Assembly: GCF_027620315.1 (NCBI RefSeq) | Contig: NZ_JAPNNL010000016.1 | Coordinates: 1-64,000 of the forward strand | Direction of reading: 5' to 3' | DNA: 64,000 bases | Source of the DNA: Nonomuraea corallina | Lineage (GTDB): Bacteria; Actinomycetota; Actinomycetes; Streptosporangiales; Streptosporangiaceae | Shown: one piece after another, positions 8,082 to 15,422 of the stretch | Layout: each line of letters opens with the position of its first letter | How positions within the stretch are numbered: position 1 is the first letter of the stretch | The notes under the pieces: generated by a model | Seen by the model: the letters and a program-made list of their open reading frames with translations, nothing else | Told to the model about the DNA's origin: nothing | Databases searched by the model: none | Translations under genes and position numbers: made by a program

Positions 8082-8384
8082 TCAGGCCAACCTGTATCTC
8101 CGCCTGATGGAGGCGGCCTCCTCCTCGGTCACCTCGCTGGGCGTGCGGCTCAGGACCTGGCGCAACTCGTCCACGATCGCTTGCCCTGAGGTGCGGGCCC
8201 GGGAGCTGAACTGGGTGAGCTGGGCGTCGAACTGCCTGGCGGACGGCCCGGTCCAGACCTTGCCCGAGTGGAACAGCCGGCAGGGACGGTCGACGTCCGC
8301 GTTGATCTGCTCGATCATCGGGCCGATGGTGCTGACGGCCTGCTGGAGCGCCTCGTACAGCGGGTTGCGCACCATCGCGGCCAT
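8082..8384 (-). CDS. WXG100-family protein (module 2)
   Basis: Exactly 100 aa, the standard WXG100 length, with the defining motif W-T-G at residues 44-46 (KVWTGPSARQFDAQL) between two long helices. The tail LSRTPSEVTEEEAASIRRR is charged. WXG100 proteins form helical hairpin dimers and are exported by type VII (ESX) systems or act as partner domains of larger effectors. It is the last cistron of module 2, four bases after the lipoprotein stop, with AAGGACTGA upstream as ribosome-binding site. No ESX ATPase gene is present in the window, so the export route is unknown. A decayed copy of its 3' end lies at 15355-15420. Confidence 0.8.
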   Translation of the reverse strand: MAAMVRNPLYEALQQAVSTIGPMIEQINADVDRPCRLFHSGKVWTGPSARQFDAQLTQFSSRARTSGQAIVDELRQVLSRTPSEVTEEEAASIRRRYRLA

Positions 8385-8388
8385 CGGC

Positions 8389-8982
8389 TCAGTCCTTGGT
8401 CTTCTCGGGAGCGGGCGTCGCGTCGAGGATCAGCTTCGGCGCCACCAGCTTCATCATGGCCACCACGTCGGCGGCGTTGTCCCGCCCTTTGACGCCATGA
8501 ATGAGTTCCACGATCACCTCGTCGAGGCCGTGGACCAGGACAGCGGCCGCCTGAGTGTCATCAGCGCTATCGTCACCGCCGTAGTAACCGACCGCACCGG
8601 GAACGATTTCCGGCAGGCGCCGTGCTCCTTGACTGACCTCCCATTCAACCTCCTTCTCCGACCCGGCGGGAGACAAGGAAATCTGCAGCACCTTGGGCTT
8701 GTTTCCCGTCGACTGGTAGATGAAGCACGCACCAGACCCGTAGTCCTTGCCGTCCAACTCCTTGCCAACGGTCATGTTGAAATCTCCGCTGACGATTGGA
8801 TCCTGCACGCCGGTCATCAGTCGTACCGCATCGAGCGGGATGTGATCGCACACATACGGCGGAGCCGCAACCGACGGAAGTGGCGTCATGTTCACCTGAC
8901 GCTCCCCTTGCCGCTGCTGGCAAGCAGTGAACAGAGGTAATGCGCCCAGCACCGCAATCGCGATAACAAATCGAGGCTTCAT
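8389..8982 (-). CDS. DUF3558-like lipoprotein (module 2)
   Basis: A 197-aa lipoprotein with signal peptide and lipobox LFTAC (Cys21). The mature domain includes PPYVCDHIPLDAVRLMTG, a second cysteine in GACFIYQ, and VKGRDNAADVVAMMKLVAPK. It matches the position, topology and overall pattern of the lipoproteins at 4295 and 3172 but has diverged strongly. The start overlaps the stop of the large gene (ATGA); the WXG100 gene follows directly. A membrane-anchored sensor, immunity or docking role next to a large cytoplasmic or exported partner is possible. No function can be assigned from sequence alone. Confidence 0.75.
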   Translation of the reverse strand: MKPRFVIAIAVLGALPLFTACQQRQGERQVNMTPLPSVAAPPYVCDHIPLDAVRLMTGVQDPIVSGDFNMTVGKELDGKDYGSGACFIYQSTGNKPKVLQISLSPAGSEKEVEWEVSQGARRLPEIVPGAVGYYGGDDSADDTQAAAVLVHGLDEVIVELIHGVKGRDNAADVVAMMKLVAPKLILDATPAPEKTKD

Positions 8983-11027
8983 CTTGGCTTATGCTCCGAA
9001 AAGCCCATTTCAAATCCCTTGCTCAGCTCATCCTCGATGCTCTTCCACTCGTCCCCGGCCAGGCCGTCGTAGAGCCATCTTCTATAGGAATCCAACCTCG
9101 GCTGGGCACTGCCTGGGTACGGCGCCATTTCATGCAGTGTCATCAGCGAGTTCCCATCATCCTTCAAGAAATTGTTGGACGACTTACGAGGATCTTCTCC
9201 CTTATCCACTCCATCCAGGGAACTCCACGGATGGGAACTGCCGTCAGGCTTGCCGAACAGCCCGTGTCCCAGCATGGCATCGACAGCGAGCTGATCGAGC
9301 AGGAACCTTGCCCTTTCCTTGGCCATGTTGGCGTCGTACACGCCTTCGTCCTCGTTCCTCTGGGTCTTGGCCGAGTCTTCGATCAAGCCGGTCCACGCGC
9401 CGACGACGCCCGCGGTGATCGACCAGGCGGGTGCCTGCGGGATTGCAAGTCCGACGTTGGCTGCGGCCATGATTATCTTCAAATTCCGCTCCTGGGCCTC
9501 GTCCAGCTCCTTTCCTTTCTGGATGCCGGCCAGCCCACTCGCATCGGTAATCAGTCCGAAGGTCGCTCCGGCTTCTCTCGCATGAGCCATAAGAGCTTGC
9601 TTGCCTCCGCCGCCGGCGGCCTCCATGGCGCCGTGGCTCAGCAGTCTTCGTGACCAAGCTATTTGTGCCGCCGTGACGGTCGCCAGCGCCTTCGGATCAT
9701 GTTTGAACGCGTCTGCCATGACCTTGCGCAGGTCCTCCCTTCTGAACTGCGCACCCCAGACCTGATCCTCGTCCGGCAGGTGTGGACGTCCAGCCCCGGA
9801 GACGTCCGAGCTGCCAGGAAGCGGAGTTTTGGCAGCGCGGCCCACGTCGTTCATATAGGCGGCAAGGATTCTGGCGGTGCTGCCGGTGGTGGCGAAGGAA
9901 GGCCCTTCGGTTCCCGCCAGAACGCGCTCGGCCTCCCAGCGGATGAAATCCGAGGCGATCGCCGCCGAGGTGAATCCCGGCGACGGATTCTGGGGTGAGC
10001 CGTCGCGGTCGCGGTACGTCAACGTCGCCGCTTCCACCGCCGCCCCGAACGCCACCCCGTCGTCGAGCATCGGCCGTTCGGTGACGTAGCGCTTCATGAT
10101 GCTGGGGTCTCCGACGAAGACGTCCTGGGCTGCCTTGGGATGGTTGGCGAGCGCCTTCATGACCCCGATCATCGGGTCGTGCGGAGTGCCGGTCGCCGGC
10201 CTCTCGTTCCAGGTCTTCCGGTCCAGGCCCTCAAGCGTTTTGGCGGCGGCCACCAGGAAGTCCCGGTTGAATTTCCCGTACGGGAGCACTGCCGCGAGCG
10301 CGTGCTGGTCCACCGGCACCCGAAGATTGTCGAGCAGTTCCTTCCGCCATGACTCGCTCAGCCGCGGGCTGGCCGCGCCGAGCGCCTTGCCCAGCGCCGC
10401 CTGTAATCGCTGCTTACGCTCGTCCTTGTGGTACACCAGCGCCGCCGCGAGGTGGCGGAACTTCTCCGTCCCGAGCGCGTGCATCAGCGAGGTGGCGAAC
10501 TCCGGGTCGCCAGCCCGTTTTTCCAACTCGGCGACGGTCTTCTCGTCCACCTCGCCGTTCCGGTCGAGCTCGCCCAGCTTGAGCGCCGCCGCGTACACGT
10601 CGGGCTTGCCGGAGGCGGCGCTGTAGAGGCGCTCGTCGAACGGGGTCATCCCGCCGGCCCCGGCCGCGCCCCACTCCGGTTTCGCCGCCTGGATCGTCTC
10701 GTTGCGGCGGCGCAATTCCGGCCGCTTGGCGCCGATCCAGTTGCCCAGTTCCCGCAGCGCGTTCAGCCGTGAGGTGTCCAGGTCAAGGTCTTCCAGGGTG
10801 CGGCGGATCCGCGGTTCGTGCCTGCCGAGCGCGGCCTCCGCCTGGCCGAGGCCGCGCTCGAATTCGCTCATGAGCTTCGGGTCGATCCCCGAATAGTTCC
10901 AATCCGGCGGCTGCGCGACCGCCGGCGGGGTCAAGGAAGGGTCCGCCTGACCCGGGTCGGTGCGGGATGAGGGCTTTTCCGGTGGGCGCTCGGGCGACGG
11001 CTGGGGATTCGGCGACGGGGTCGTCAT
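8979..11027 (-). CDS. Large module protein 2 (possibly DUF6571-like), WXG-associated
   Basis: A 682-aa protein; the ATG at 11027 is preferred over the GTG at 11030 because GGAG lies 7 bases upstream. A Pro/Ser-rich N-terminal 40 residues precede a helical region (IDPKLMSEFERGLGQAEAAL). The body parallels large protein 1: VAELEKRAGDPEFATSLM, ALAAVLPYGKFNRDFLVAAA, VMKALANHPKAAQDVF, and near the end a HGLFGKPDG motif and LDSYRRWLYDGL. One Ala/Gly-rich segment (LAIPQAPAWSITAGVVGAW) is hydrophobic and could be a buried helix or a single membrane segment. It is the first cistron of module 2. No catalytic residues are recognisable. Confidence 0.7.
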   Translation of the reverse strand: MTTPSPNPQPSPERPPEKPSSRTDPGQADPSLTPPAVAQPPDWNYSGIDPKLMSEFERGLGQAEAALGRHEPRIRRTLEDLDLDTSRLNALRELGNWIGAKRPELRRRNETIQAAKPEWGAAGAGGMTPFDERLYSAASGKPDVYAAALKLGELDRNGEVDEKTVAELEKRAGDPEFATSLMHALGTEKFRHLAAALVYHKDERKQRLQAALGKALGAASPRLSESWRKELLDNLRVPVDQHALAAVLPYGKFNRDFLVAAAKTLEGLDRKTWNERPATGTPHDPMIGVMKALANHPKAAQDVFVGDPSIMKRYVTERPMLDDGVAFGAAVEAATLTYRDRDGSPQNPSPGFTSAAIASDFIRWEAERVLAGTEGPSFATTGSTARILAAYMNDVGRAAKTPLPGSSDVSGAGRPHLPDEDQVWGAQFRREDLRKVMADAFKHDPKALATVTAAQIAWSRRLLSHGAMEAAGGGGKQALMAHAREAGATFGLITDASGLAGIQKGKELDEAQERNLKIIMAAANVGLAIPQAPAWSITAGVVGAWTGLIEDSAKTQRNEDEGVYDANMAKERARFLLDQLAVDAMLGHGLFGKPDGSSHPWSSLDGVDKGEDPRKSSNNFLKDDGNSLMTLHEMAPYPGSAQPRLDSYRRWLYDGLAGDEWKSIEDELSKGFEMGFSEHKPR

Positions 11028-11108
11028 CACGGGTCTCCGGCACGGTCGAGAACAGCCGGATTATCTCCCCGCCCAGGGGTCTCTGTAGGTGTCGCATAAC
11101 GGAACGGC

Positions 11109-11194
11109 ATGGTCATCTCCGGCTCCGAGACTGAGACACCATGCTGTACGTACCCGGCACTCTCCAAGGTTCGCCGTGGCTTCAGTCGGTTTCA
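11109..11194. repeat. 85-bp direct repeat, copy 2
   Basis: Second copy of the repeat at 7418-7502, same orientation, about 80 bp upstream of the module 2 start on the other strand. It is followed by the antitoxin remnant rather than by the zinc-ribbon gene. Confidence 0.75.
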
Positions 11195-11230
11195 GCCGCA
11201 CCGACGCGCATACCGCAGCGTGCTTGCCCT

Positions 11231-11280
11231 ATGGCGGACACGACACGTATCACTGTGACGTTGCCGAGTGATCAGGTGAC
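11231..11280 (+). pseudogene. 5' fragment of a ribbon-helix-helix antitoxin gene
   Basis: The ATG at 11231 opens MADTTRITVTLPSDQV, which matches the beta-strand start of small CopG/RHH-type antitoxins found in actinomycete toxin-antitoxin pairs. The similarity ends after 16 residues and the frame runs on into the vapB promoter region. It is therefore a truncated remnant upstream of the intact vapBC operon. The short length limits confidence. Confidence 0.45.
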
Positions 11281-11329
11281 GGGTCCGCCGACCAGGCGGC
11301 AGCCCTACGCTTATCCCACATGCAGGGAA

Positions 11330-11348
11330 AGCATTATGCTTGAAGCAT
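11330..11348 (+). promoter_or_regulatory. Palindromic operator/-10 region of vapBC
   Basis: A perfect palindrome AGCATTATGCT (11330-11340) is followed by a third half-site AGCAT (11344-11348) ending in the vapB start codon. CATTAT or TATGCT can serve as a -10 box. RHH antitoxin-toxin complexes usually repress their own promoter at such repeats. Binding is inferred. Confidence 0.5.
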
Positions 11349-11583
11349 GGATGCCACCCTGCAAGTCAGAGGCCTGGACGAGGAAGTGGTCGCCGAGTTG
11401 AAGGCGCGGGCCGCCCGTAAGCGCATGTCACTGTCCGCATACGTGGCCGGCATCCTCACCGAGGTCGCCGCCACCCCATCCCCGGACACGATCAGAGAAC
11501 GGCTGGAGGCCCTCCGGTCACTCGGCGGCGGCGCGAGCCACGACGACGTCGTCGCCGAGATACGGAAGATCCGCGAAACGTGA
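11347..11583 (+). CDS. vapB: VapB/FitA-type antitoxin (ribbon-helix-helix)
   Basis: A 78-aa protein. The N-terminal MDATLQVRGLDEEVVAELKARAARKRMSLSAYVAGILTEV is the FitA/CopG ribbon-helix-helix signature (beta strand, two helices), which dimerises and binds DNA. The C-terminal tail, rich in Arg and acidic residues, would wrap the toxin's active site. Its stop overlaps the toxin start by 4 bp (GTGA). The ATG is only a few bases from the putative -10, so the transcript may be nearly leaderless. Confidence 0.85.
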   Translation: MDATLQVRGLDEEVVAELKARAARKRMSLSAYVAGILTEVAATPSPDTIRERLEALRSLGGGASHDDVVAEIRKIRET

Positions 11584-11966
11584 TCGTCATCGACAGTTCC
11601 GCACTCGTCGAAGCCTTGGCGGGGGACTCCCCCACAGACGCACTGCTTGCTCGCGTCGCCGAAGCCCGGCTCCATATCCCCTATCTGCTCGACTACGAAT
11701 TCCGCAACGCCATGCGCGGCCTGCTCCTCGGCGGGAAAATCAGCGCGGCCCGCGCCGAGGGAGCACGGATGGTCAAGGCGGGCCTGCCCTTCACCCGCCA
11801 CGCCGACGACCTGACCGCTGATCGCGCCTGGGACCTGCGAGCCGACTTCAACGGCTACGACGCCACCTACGTCGCCCTCGCCGAATCGCTGGACTGCACT
11901 CTGGTCACCACCGACGAGAAGATCCACAACGTCGCCCGCAAGTACATCAACGTCGAACTCTGCTGA
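11580..11966 (+). CDS. vapC: VapC-type PIN-domain ribonuclease toxin
   Basis: A 128-aa PIN domain: MIVIDSSALVEAL (first catalytic Asp), LDYEFRNAMRGLL (Glu), FNGYDATYVALAESL (Asp) and LVTTDEKI (Asp). The four acidic residues expected to bind Mg2+ are all present, so the toxin looks active. VapC proteins cleave specific tRNAs or rRNA. It starts at a GTG overlapping the vapB stop; coupling would help keep antitoxin in excess. The locus sits at the end of the accessory island next to fragments of two other antitoxin genes. Confidence 0.9.
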   Translation: MIVIDSSALVEALAGDSPTDALLARVAEARLHIPYLLDYEFRNAMRGLLLGGKISAARAEGARMVKAGLPFTRHADDLTADRAWDLRADFNGYDATYVALAESLDCTLVTTDEKIHNVARKYINVELC

Positions 11967-12028
11967 TCTCGCGCCCGTGTGCGCTGAAGAGCAACCGGCG
12001 CGGCGGGCCAGACGCCGGTGAGCCGTCG

Positions 12029-12334
12029 TCAGCTCTCGATCGTGCCGATCTCCTCGTACTGCTCGATGGCGGAGGAGGTGTCCATGCCGGGCGCCTCCCG
12101 GTCGGAGTGGGCGGCCTTGAACGAGTCGGAGCGCAGCCAGGCGACGAAGTCCGCGCGGGTGTCGAACTCCATCGTGGACACGTACGGCTGTCCCTCCTCC
12201 GTGGGGCGCAGGAGGGAGCTGCGCCGCAGGCCGGGCACACCGGCGAGTGTGGCGCGCATGTTCTCCAGGAAGGTGGCCTCGAACGCCTTGGCGTCCTCGG
12301 CGGGAACGTCGATGCGGTTCATGATCATGTGCAT
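12029..12334 (-). CDS. Antibiotic biosynthesis monooxygenase (ABM) domain protein
   Basis: A 101-aa ferredoxin-like-fold protein: MNRIDVPAEDAKAFEATFLE, VPGLRRSSLLRPTE, PYVSTMEFDTRADFVAWLRS and FKAAH. This is the single ABM domain that occurs in cofactor-free monooxygenases and IsdG-like haem degraders. The substrate cannot be inferred. Three Met codons lie within the first five residues, so the start is uncertain by up to four codons. It stands alone, convergent with vapBC. Confidence 0.75.
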   Translation of the reverse strand: MHMIMNRIDVPAEDAKAFEATFLENMRATLAGVPGLRRSSLLRPTEEGQPYVSTMEFDTRADFVAWLRSDSFKAAHSDREAPGMDTSSAIEQYEEIGTIES

Positions 12335-12742
12335 GGGGATCCCTTACTCCGCAGCGCCACGGCTTCTTTCCTGACGCCCTGTCGGAATGATACCAACGCG
12401 GCGTCGTTATCTTCCTGAGGATCTCTAGCTCGCAGACCTCCCCGGTCACGCTCCGCCTGACTCTCGGAATTCCCGCCGGCGGCGTGTGGTCATCTTCGAC
12501 CGGCGGCCCGAAGCCCCGCTGTGGAAGGAGCGCGGGAGCATCGCCGCAGCCATGCCGCCGTCCGGCCGCCAGGTCACCGTGCTGCGAGGACAGGCCGGCC
12601 CATCGAACAGGGTCCCGTACGCATGACAAGGCGGCAGGCCCGAGCCGCAGGTCGCCGCCATGCCCGCCCTGGACGTGATCAGAGAACGACGGCGACCCGG
12701 GGAGCAGGCGGGTCGCCGGGGACCCGCCTGCTCCCGGTGCGA
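12335..12742. other. Intergenic region, no supported gene
   Basis: About 400 bp between the ABM gene and the secreted hydrolase. Short frames exist on both strands, but none shows a recognisable domain or ribosome-binding site. Its only clear feature is the terminator hairpin at 12700-12735. Confidence 0.5.
12700..12735 (-). terminator. Strong hairpin after the secreted hydrolase gene
   Basis: A perfect 15-bp stem (GGGAGCAGGCGGGTC pairing with 12721-12735) closes a 6-base loop, 7 bp past the stop codon of the gene at 12743. There is no U tract, as is common for GC-rich actinomycete terminators. Confidence 0.75.
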
Positions 12743-15073
12743 TCAGTTGTGCGCCTGGACCGAACCGTGCGCGATCTCCTGTGGCCGGGCCACGTCGAGG
12801 TCGAACCCCGCGCCTTTGACGTTGTCGTACGTCAGGGTGTCCTGCGGATAGGCGCCGGCCGACAGCGGCCAGACCACCAGCCGCACCCCGTCAGGGTCGG
12901 CGTCATAGGAGTACTGGACGAACCCGTACCCCGCCTCCCCGTTGACGGTGCCCGTGCCCTTGACGGCGATCTTGTCGTCGGGAGTGACCACCAGCCATTC
13001 GAGAGTCGTCGAACTGAGGTCGAACGCGGAGGGATCGACCCGGAAGGAGACCTTGCCGTTGCCCGGCTCGGGTCCTTGGTCGTGCGGCTGGTACTTCACG
13101 TTCGCCTGGAAGTGCCCCTTGCCACTCGCCGACGGGGCATCGGTGATCGCTCCGACTGGGGATGACAACCACCCTCCCTGGGTGCCGAAGCCCGCGTCAG
13201 GGTCATAGACGATCACCATGACCTCGTGCTCTCCCGAGCCGGTGTCGTCGTCGGTCACCTCGGTCTTGATCGTGTACATGCCCGGCCGCGTGTACCGATG
13301 GCTGTCCTGGCAGGTCAGGCCGGTGGCGGCACGGCTGGAGGTGGTGCCATCGTCCCAGTCGGTCAGGCAGGTGTGGGTGTCGTTGGCCCCGGGGTCGGTG
13401 AAGGGCACGCTGAGCGACACAGGAGTGCCGGCGCGGAGCACCTGCCACGGCTGCGGCGTGCGAACCGCCGCAGCCCGGGCCGCCCTTGGGGTCGCGGTGA
13501 CCGGTGCCACGTTGGTCAGCGTCAGCCTCGCCTCGTCGCCGACCGCCGCGTTGACGCCGTCGTCGGCCGACAGCCGGATGGTGAAGGTACCGTCGTCGTC
13601 GCAGATCACCGTCGTACGGACCACCATCGGGTTGGCGATGACGCAGGAGGCTCCCGCGTCCACGTCAGGACCTGGCTGCACGCTCCACTGCACCGCGGGA
13701 GCGCCCCGGTCGTCGTTGGCGAACCCGGACAACTCGATCGTCTGCCCCTCCGCGCCCGTGACGTCCGGCCCTGCGGACACGACCGGCGGCTGGTCGGGAT
13801 CGGGATCCTGCGGTCCGCCCGTGTGGTTGTAGATGGTTCCCGTTTCGCCGACGAAGGGCGAGTCCGTGCTCAGCTTGAGTATGTAGCTGCCGTACAGGCC
13901 GTGGACCGTCTTCTCACAGACGCAGTCCGGTCCGCCGACGGCGTCACCTTCGTCGACGACGACGCCGTTCGCGGCGTCGATGAGCTTCCAGTGCATGGTC
14001 GAGCCGAGACGGGCGCCGATCTCCACCCTCACCCAGTGCTGGCTGCGGTGGGAGCGCAGCGGACGGTCGGTGCGGCACTCCCCCTGCGGAGAGGCGATGA
14101 AGCAGTCCTCATCCTCGAAGTCCCAGCAGGTGTTGTCTCCGTTCAGCTCGCGGATGCCGCAATTGACCTGTTCGGCCACCTTGTTGATGCGGGCCACGCC
14201 GTTGCGGGGCCAGGGGATGTAGGGGAGTTCCTCGTTGCGGTCGCTGAGGAAGGCCGTGACGTAGTCGTAGCCCTGGCTGCCACCGGAGACGTACCCGGCG
14301 ACGTTCGTACGCCACTCCTCTTTGTCCCCGCCGAGCTTGCTGAAGCCGACCTTGAGCGCGTGGGTGGTGCCCGGCGGGGCGAACGAGTCGACCCCGTAAC
14401 GGGGCTCGGCACGGCGCAGGAGGCTGAGCGCGTACGCCCGCCGCGTCTCGTTGATGACCGGGTTGGGCGAGCTGAACAGCCGGAACAGCCGGACCTGATC
14501 CCTGGCCGTGGTGTGGGTGTCGCCGAAGGCGCCCTCGTCGTCCGGATAGGTGTTGTCCATGCCCGCCGCCTCCAGGAACTGCCGGAAGAGGGTGCACGGT
14601 CGGACGTTGTCGTTGTCGTCCTTGCCACAGCCGAGCGCCTCCCGCCACAGGCGCAGAGAGGTGTCGTTGTCGGATTCGAGGATCATCTTCTCCACCAGCG
14701 GCCGCTCGGCGTCGCTGATGTCCTGCGGCCGGTACAGCAGTGCGCCGAGAATGGACGCCTTGACCAGGCTGGCGGTCTCGAAGAACTTTTCCGTCGTGCT
14801 GTAGCACTCGGTGCCGGTGACGTGGTCGTAGAAGGCGACGCCCGGCTCGCGCAGCCCTTCCAGCCTGACGACGGTCCCCACGTTGACCGCGAGCCGGACG
14901 AAGTCGGCCATCTGGTCGGCGAACTGCGGATAGCGTTCGGAGGTGCAGGTCACCTCGGGTTTGCGGTCGTACTCGCCGGCCTGCGCGGGCTGCCCGGTCA
15001 CGACCAGCGTGCCGATCAGCGCGGCGACCGCGATGACGACCTTGGATAAGCCTTTCCCCGTTGCCTTTGCCAT
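12743..15073 (-). CDS. Secreted beta-lactamase-like serine hydrolase with PKD domains
   Basis: A 776-aa protein from the ATG at 15073, preceded by GAGAGGGA. A Sec signal peptide (about residues 1-32, ending QAQAG-like) is followed by a class A beta-lactamase/transpeptidase-like domain. TASLVKASILG provides the S-x-x-K nucleophile (Ser102, Lys105); LKVGFSKLGG is a candidate for the K-x-G box. Then come two PKD-like beta domains (QPPVVSAGPDVTGAEGQTIELSG; LTDWDDGTTSS ... HRYTRPGMYTIKTEVTDDD) and a C-terminal beta-rich domain (GKVSFRVDPSAFDLSSTTLEW). The enzyme probably acts outside the cell on peptidoglycan or a related peptide. The combination with PKD repeats suggests binding to a surface or polysaccharide. 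It ends in a strong terminator. Confidence 0.75.
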   Translation of the reverse strand: MAKATGKGLSKVVIAVAALIGTLVVTGQPAQAGEYDRKPEVTCTSERYPQFADQMADFVRLAVNVGTVVRLEGLREPGVAFYDHVTGTECYSTTEKFFETASLVKASILGALLYRPQDISDAERPLVEKMILESDNDTSLRLWREALGCGKDDNDNVRPCTLFRQFLEAAGMDNTYPDDEGAFGDTHTTARDQVRLFRLFSSPNPVINETRRAYALSLLRRAEPRYGVDSFAPPGTTHALKVGFSKLGGDKEEWRTNVAGYVSGGSQGYDYVTAFLSDRNEELPYIPWPRNGVARINKVAEQVNCGIRELNGDNTCWDFEDEDCFIASPQGECRTDRPLRSHRSQHWVRVEIGARLGSTMHWKLIDAANGVVVDEGDAVGGPDCVCEKTVHGLYGSYILKLSTDSPFVGETGTIYNHTGGPQDPDPDQPPVVSAGPDVTGAEGQTIELSGFANDDRGAPAVQWSVQPGPDVDAGASCVIANPMVVRTTVICDDDGTFTIRLSADDGVNAAVGDEARLTLTNVAPVTATPRAARAAAVRTPQPWQVLRAGTPVSLSVPFTDPGANDTHTCLTDWDDGTTSSRAATGLTCQDSHRYTRPGMYTIKTEVTDDDTGSGEHEVMVIVYDPDAGFGTQGGWLSSPVGAITDAPSASGKGHFQANVKYQPHDQGPEPGNGKVSFRVDPSAFDLSSTTLEWLVVTPDDKIAVKGTGTVNGEAGYGFVQYSYDADPDGVRLVVWPLSAGAYPQDTLTYDNVKGAGFDLDVARPQEIAHGSVQAHN

Positions 15074-15354
15074 CACGTTCCCTCTCAGGGCACAACGGCA
15101 TGGCCGCACCGTCAGACCGGGCGGCACCGGTGATCCCCGTAGCTGTGAAAGGTGCCTTGGCTCGGAATTACGCGCGAATTCCCGGCCCAATGTATAGTCC
15201 GCCGACCATCCATCGCCAGAGCCCGGCTCCCGGGCACCTGTCATTGACCGGCCGGCGTCGAGCAGGGACACGTCATCCATGCAAAGCCGCATGTCCGCGC
15301 CGGCCGTTTCCCCTGGCTGCGACGGGGAACCCGCGGCGCACGGAGTCGGCCGAG

Positions 15355-15420
15355 GCCGTGCTTGCGCCTGATGGAGGCGGCCTCCTCCCGGTCACCTCAC
15401 TGATCGTACGGCTCAGCTCG
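15355..15420 (-). pseudogene. Decayed 3' end of a WXG100 gene
   Basis: The reverse strand reads LSRTISEVTG and, after a one-base deletion, EEAASIRRK. This matches LSRTPSEVTEEEAASIRRR at the C terminus of the WXG100 protein at 8082-8384, and the DNA identity is obvious by eye. Nothing else of the gene remains. The rest of the gap 15074-15422 holds only the promoter side of the hydrolase gene. Confidence 0.65.
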
Positions 15421-15422
15421 GG

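Noticed and set aside
8082-11030. Module 2 as a complete type VII secretion locus.
   Set aside because: No EccC-type ATPase, EccD channel or mycosin gene is present anywhere in the window.
12446-12661. A 71-codon minus-strand frame upstream of the ABM gene.
   Set aside because: No conserved motif, no ribosome-binding site and shadow-like composition.
13226-15049. A long plus-strand frame antisense to the secreted hydrolase.
   Set aside because: No domain, no ribosome-binding site, and the opposite strand has a signal peptide plus catalytic motifs.
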